Positions 60,807 through 64,000 of a DNA stretch of 64,000 nt are shown piece after piece (position 1 is the first letter of the stretch; the number at the start of each line of letters is the position of its first letter). A program made the position numbers and the translations under genes. Below the pieces are notes generated by a model. That model saw only the letters and a list, made by a program, of their open reading frames with translations. It was not told the DNA's origin and did no database searches. Origin of the DNA: Companilactobacillus sp. GTDB taxonomy: Bacteria; Bacillota; Bacilli; Lactobacillales; Lactobacillaceae. The DNA is taken from positions 1,736,001-1,800,000 of the forward strand of contig NZ_JAKVLR010000001.1 of assembly GCF_022484265.1 (NCBI RefSeq), in the 5' to 3' direction.

Positions 60807-61745
60807 ATGGTGCATAGTCCTAAGCAACTCACATATGAGGAGCAACTGAATCTTTTTGCTAAGCGTGGTATGAAACTGAATCCTGATATGCGCGAGAAGA
60901 ATCTCAATGCTATTGAGGCTATTGGGTACTATACTTTGAAGCAATTCGCATATCCGTTTGCTTACCGAGATGGTTACAATACTCCTGATTATGATGGTTT
61001 GTCCTTCGACTTTGTTGTTAAGCGTTATTACCAAGACAAGAATTTGCGGATCAACTTGTTGCATGCAATTGAAGATATTGAAGTCTCAATGAATAGTTTG
61101 ATCTCGCATGTTTTGGGTGATAAATATGGGCCTTTTGGCTATCTTGAATTCTCCAATTGGGCTGATAGCAGTATTTCTACCTATAGCCTGGAAGAAAAAC
61201 AATTTTACTTCAAAAAGTCTTTATTGCGGCAAGCATATAATTCAAATATTTTAGATTTAGATTATCGCGAAAATTTGAATAGCGATAATTTTCCAACTGT
61301 TTGGTTGATGACTAATTTATTAACATTTGAAACTACTTCTAGTTTGATTAGGCTGATGTCGGCCGATAATGTGCGACACTTTACTGATTATTTTCATTGC
61401 AGCAGGGATGAATTGGTTTCCTGGCTCGAATGTCTCAATTTTGTGAGAAATATTTGTTGCCACAATTCTAATTTGTTAGATATCACATTATCCACTGATG
61501 CTTTGGCTCCGAAGGATTACCAACAATATCTCTGGTTCAAGAATATCAATGGGACGACTAGTTATACTAATAAGATTGCCTTGGTGATCGTGATCGTAGT
61601 TCATATGATGTATGCAATTAATCCTAAATATCGTTTTGACAACATTAAAAGGTCATTTACGAGTATCACTCGTGATATCGACGGATCCATCGAAAAACTC
61701 GGATTTAAGGACATGGATTCTTTTTATAATATTTTTAGAAAATAG
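60807..61745 (+). CDS. Abi family protein (AbiD/AbiF-like, HEPN-type)
   Basis: 312 residues; ATG at 60807 behind AAGGTG (a TTG four codons upstream is in frame). The beginning SPKQLTYEEQLNLFAKRGM and the motif RNICCH near residue 220 (R-x4-H type, as in HEPN ribonucleases) match the Abi_2 group of abortive-infection proteins. These are thought to stop phage growth by cleaving or binding RNA and stalling the host. It stands alone after repeat-rich DNA, a common place for acquired defence genes. Confidence 0.8.
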   Translation: MVHSPKQLTYEEQLNLFAKRGMKLNPDMREKNLNAIEAIGYYTLKQFAYPFAYRDGYNTPDYDGLSFDFVVKRYYQDKNLRINLLHAIEDIEVSMNSLISHVLGDKYGPFGYLEFSNWADSSISTYSLEEKQFYFKKSLLRQAYNSNILDLDYRENLNSDNFPTVWLMTNLLTFETTSSLIRLMSADNVRHFTDYFHCSRDELVSWLECLNFVRNICCHNSNLLDITLSTDALAPKDYQQYLWFKNINGTTSYTNKIALVIVIVVHMMYAINPKYRFDNIKRSFTSITRDIDGSIEKLGFKDMDSFYNIFRK

Positions 61746-61770
61746 TCTCAGATTGAGGCTATTTTTTTAT
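61741..61770 (+). terminator. Terminator of the Abi gene
   Basis: AATAGTCTCA pairs with TGAGGCTATT, followed by five T; the stop codon lies in the 5' arm. Confidence 0.8.
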
Positions 61771-62045
61771 TGTCAAAAAACAAGTTATTAAAATCCGTTA
61801 TTTGCATGATTGTTATATAAATATCATTATATGTCGTTCTGACAGTGATTTGTGACTATTTTTAAATATGTCCAAATCAATAATATCTAAATAAAATGCT
61901 CTAAAATATAAAATTTAACTTTAAATATAAAAAATATGATGTATAATACAGAACATGTATGCTACCGATATCATAAAATATTTAATATAAAATTTGAGCA
62001 TACGGGGATTTTACAAATATTGTTTATATAAAAGGGGACTATCAC
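61771..62045 (+). promoter_or_regulatory. Upstream region and leader of the SLAP-type protein gene
   Basis: TATAAT at 61942-61947 with no clear -35. The predicted leader can fold by pairing TGTATGCT with AGCATACG over about 50 bases, which could stabilise the mRNA, as is known for abundant surface-protein transcripts. AAAAGGGG lies before the start. The rest is AT-rich with nothing recognised. Confidence 0.45.
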
Positions 62046-63008
62046 ATGAAGTTTAATAAAGTATTGCTTTCATCATCACTAGCTATTACTGCTGCTTTAG
62101 CAGGTATCTCAATTGCTCAAGGATCAGCTCACGCTGAGACTACCACAGACAACTCTGCTGATGTTGAACAAGTTGCTTCAACGCAAGCATCAGCTCAAGC
62201 AGATGCAGCTTCAACACAAGCAACATCTAACGATTCAGCAGAAATAACTTCAACAACTGCTGTAAATACTGATCAAGCAGCTACAACTGATCAAACAAAC
62301 GAAACAGCGCAAGTTTCTGCTACTCAAGCTTCAGCAGATCAACCAGCTGTTCAAGCTTCAACTGATGACGCTACTACTGAATCAGTTATTCCATCAACAC
62401 CACAAGGTATTTTTGCTGATGTCGTGGGTAACCACATTGTTGCACCAGTTACAGAAACTGCCTTGGCTGCGGTTAAGCCAATTTCAAGTATTTATGCTGG
62501 TGGTTCAGGTTTAGTTAATCCATCATCAAACGTTGCTGGTCGAGTAACTAAAGACCTTCAAAATGCTGGTATCAATATTGTTGGCGATACATTAGGCGCA
62601 CTTCCAAAGAAAATCCTTCAAGATATCCAACCATATGATCTAACTGCAAATAATGTTGCGGGCGTCTACGGACTTGTAACTGGTAGAAATGACACAATTC
62701 CTAACAAAGTTGGACAAGACGTTACTGATCGAATCAATGGAGTTTCAACAGATGAAGATGTTCCTGATACAACACCTGTAGACAACACACCAGTTGTTTC
62801 GTATAGCAACGAATCAAGTGTTGGAACAGTAACAACTAACAAACTTGCTCCATTGTTTACAGCAAATGGCGATCAAGCAAGTCGTTCTTTAGCAGCTGGT
62901 TCAGATTGGTATACTGATATTCTCAGAACTAACAATGCAACTGGACAACAATATTTCCGTGTTTCAACTAACGAATATGTTCGTGCTCAAGATGTAACTT
63001 TTAATTAA
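62046..63008 (+). CDS. Secreted Ala/Thr-rich protein with C-terminal SLAP-like module
   Basis: 320 residues. Signal peptide to about residue 30 (SAHA-ET). Residues 31-120 are very rich in Thr, Ser, Ala, Gln and Asp, a typical extended wall-spanning region. A conserved middle (ADVVGNHIVAPVTETALAAV, ISSIYAGGSGLV) is repeated in the next gene. The C-terminal module LAPLFTANGDQASRSLAAGS...YFRVSTNEYVRAQDV is the SLAP-like wall-binding unit seen in three other proteins here. Probably non-covalently bound to the cell wall; function otherwise unknown. Confidence 0.82.
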   Translation: MKFNKVLLSSSLAITAALAGISIAQGSAHAETTTDNSADVEQVASTQASAQADAASTQATSNDSAEITSTTAVNTDQAATTDQTNETAQVSATQASADQPAVQASTDDATTESVIPSTPQGIFADVVGNHIVAPVTETALAAVKPISSIYAGGSGLVNPSSNVAGRVTKDLQNAGINIVGDTLGALPKKILQDIQPYDLTANNVAGVYGLVTGRNDTIPNKVGQDVTDRINGVSTDEDVPDTTPVDNTPVVSYSNESSVGTVTTNKLAPLFTANGDQASRSLAAGSDWYTDILRTNNATGQQYFRVSTNEYVRAQDVTFN

Positions 63009-63024
63009 TAAACAAATTGTTTAA

Positions 63025-63058
63025 CGTCTCAATTTTATTGAGGCGTTTTTATTTTGTA
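63025..63058 (+). terminator. Terminator of the first SLAP-type gene
   Basis: AACGTCTCAA pairs with TTGAGGCGTT, followed by TTTATTTTG. Confidence 0.85.
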
Positions 63059-63521
63059 AAAAATCAAGCTGGCAGCCGAATGCACTACCATGTTTGATCA
63101 TCTTGATATTTGATTTTTTTGAAATTAAGTTTGGGGAAAATAACGAAATAATAAATCAATTATTAGTGATAAAAATCATCTGAATTTTTCGATGAATTCT
63201 ATAACCTATGTATAGAGCCGGATAGGAGACGTTATAACACTAATTCGATTTTTTAAATATCAACAATATAGATAATTGGTGATTTATATTTTAATCAATA
63301 TAACCAAATTTTGATTTAAGTGTTGTATAATTTATCTTGATTTGGAAACGATGTCATTAAAATGTCAACTAAACAAACTAACACATCTTTTTGGGAGGAT
63401 TGATGGGTTAGTCTTTTTTGGTTGAGGCTACTAAGGGAGGAGCCGATGTTGTTTGTAAATTGAATTTTGTTCTACAAAAGGGATCTTTTTTTTCAAATTA
63501 AAAGGGGGAATCATTATAATT
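63059..63521. other. Intergenic region before the second SLAP-type gene
   Basis: AT-rich; TATAAT at about 63325-63330 is a likely -10 for the downstream gene, with a poor -35. A short T-rich stretch at about 63465-63495 precedes the ribosome site AAAGGGGG. No gene, repeat or strong hairpin was seen. Confidence 0.4.
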
Positions 63522-64000
63522 ATGAAATTAAAGAAAATTTTGCTTTCAACAACTTTAGCAATTACTTCTGTTTTGGCTGGGTTCACGATTGCTACTAGTT
63601 CAGCACAAGCTGATACTACTAGTGACGCTGATACTACTCAAACAGAGCAAGTTGCACCACAAGTTTCAAATACTGACGCAACATCAGATGTAACAACTGC
63701 TGCTGCAACTGCGGATACAGCAACTGATGTTGCCGTAACTGATGACAGTGCCACAACACAAGTTCAAGCTTCAACAGATACAACTGCTGATGCTCAAACA
63801 GCAACAACACCAGTTGCAACTGCTGCATCAACAACAACTACTACAGATTCAACTCAAGATAAAATTTTAACAACAGTTAAAAATGCTGCCAAAGACAAGG
63901 CTGCAGATATTGTCGGTAACGACATCGTTGCACCTGTTACTGGAAGCGTCCTTTCAAAAGTTAAACCACTTTCAAATGTTTATGCTGGTGCTACTGGCTT
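63522..64000 (+). CDS. Secreted Ala/Thr-rich protein, paralog of the preceding gene, partial (C-terminus outside window)
   Basis: The first 159 residues from ATG at 63522; the frame is open to the window edge. AAAGGGGG lies upstream but with a long spacing of about 13 bases. Signal peptide ends near AQA-DT. A long Thr/Ala/Asp/Gln-rich region follows, then DIVGNDIVAPVTGSV and PLSNVYAGATG, matching the middle part of the preceding protein (GNHIVAPVTETA, ISSIYAGGSG). The pair arose by tandem duplication. A SLAP-like C-terminus is expected beyond the window but cannot be seen. Confidence 0.8.
   Translation, partial: MKLKKILLSTTLAITSVLAGFTIATSSAQADTTSDADTTQTEQVAPQVSNTDATSDVTTAAATADTATDVAVTDDSATTQVQASTDTTADAQTATTPVATAASTTTTTDSTQDKILTTVKNAAKDKAADIVGNDIVAPVTGSVLSKVKPLSNVYAGATG

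Noticed and set aside
63634..63837. Leu/Gln-rich minus-strand frame
   Set aside because: It is the shadow of the Thr/Ala-rich repeat region of the SLAP-type paralog.

Overview
The window looks like chromosome of a low-GC Gram-positive lactic acid bacterium in the Lactobacillaceae, probably Companilactobacillus or a near relative. This is inferred from gene content and low GC, not from a marker gene. Supporting signs are two T-box leaders, the nrdHIEF class Ib reductase operon, an ECF vitamin transporter subunit, a DhaS/DhaQ glycerol module, secreted proteins ending in SLAP-like modules, and strong AGGAGG-type ribosome sites. No rRNA, tRNA, CRISPR array, prophage or intact insertion sequence was seen.

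Layout. 1-3005: two paralogous WxL-like surface proteins on the minus strand, the first cut by the window edge. 3110-9263: an AraC regulator, a GH65 phosphorylase and two paralogous esterases; all four share an upstream motif, so they probably form one regulon. A 35-aa peptide gene lies behind one esterase. 9277-13215: nrdHIEF with tandem NrdR boxes. 13355-20566: mixed housekeeping genes (membrane protein, DUF2187, guanylate kinase-like, NlpC/P60 enzyme, 3-methyladenine glycosylase, secreted agmatine-deiminase-like protein, orphan MazE-like antitoxin, GPH symporter, YagU), plus about 650 bp of structured non-coding DNA at 15966-16645. 21080-27994: a T-box-controlled seven-gene operon with an MmgE/PrpD enzyme, GNAT, amino-acid ABC transporter, fumarase/aspartase-superfamily lyase and D-2-hydroxyacid dehydrogenase. 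27997-31399: the vitamin B6 module (PdxR, kinase, ECF S component, YwlG-like protein). 31611-34017: an orphan AT-rich membrane protein and a SLAP-like secreted protein. 34083-39721: oppABCDF. 39864-41249: hflX with an upstream leader peptide. 41438-43791: HAD pair, tautomerase, thioesterase. 43853-48584: glycerol/dihydroxyacetone module with two DhaS operators. 48609-49699: alkylation-repair pair. 49812-55123: amino-acid permease, a 1.3-kb intergenic region with two related palindromic elements and a small hydrophobic peptide gene, then a BceAB-like ABC pair. 55451-60042: glutamine-type ABC operon and a T-box-controlled NhaC-family carrier. 60043-64000: GC-rich and tandem-repeat DNA, an Abi gene, and two paralogous SLAP-type secreted proteins, the last cut by the window edge.

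Main points for follow-up. The T-box operon may take up and cleave an N-substituted aspartate-like compound; its first gene has an ATC codon where ATG is expected. hflX is preceded by a 15-codon ORF carrying the RLR motif known from macrolide-stalled leader peptides. The two palindromic elements keep an inner core but have different, still perfectly paired, 19-bp outer stems. Four copies of one motif define a candidate AraC regulon. Many starts were moved from the longest reading frame to the codon best placed behind a Shine-Dalgarno sequence; the reason is given in each entry.
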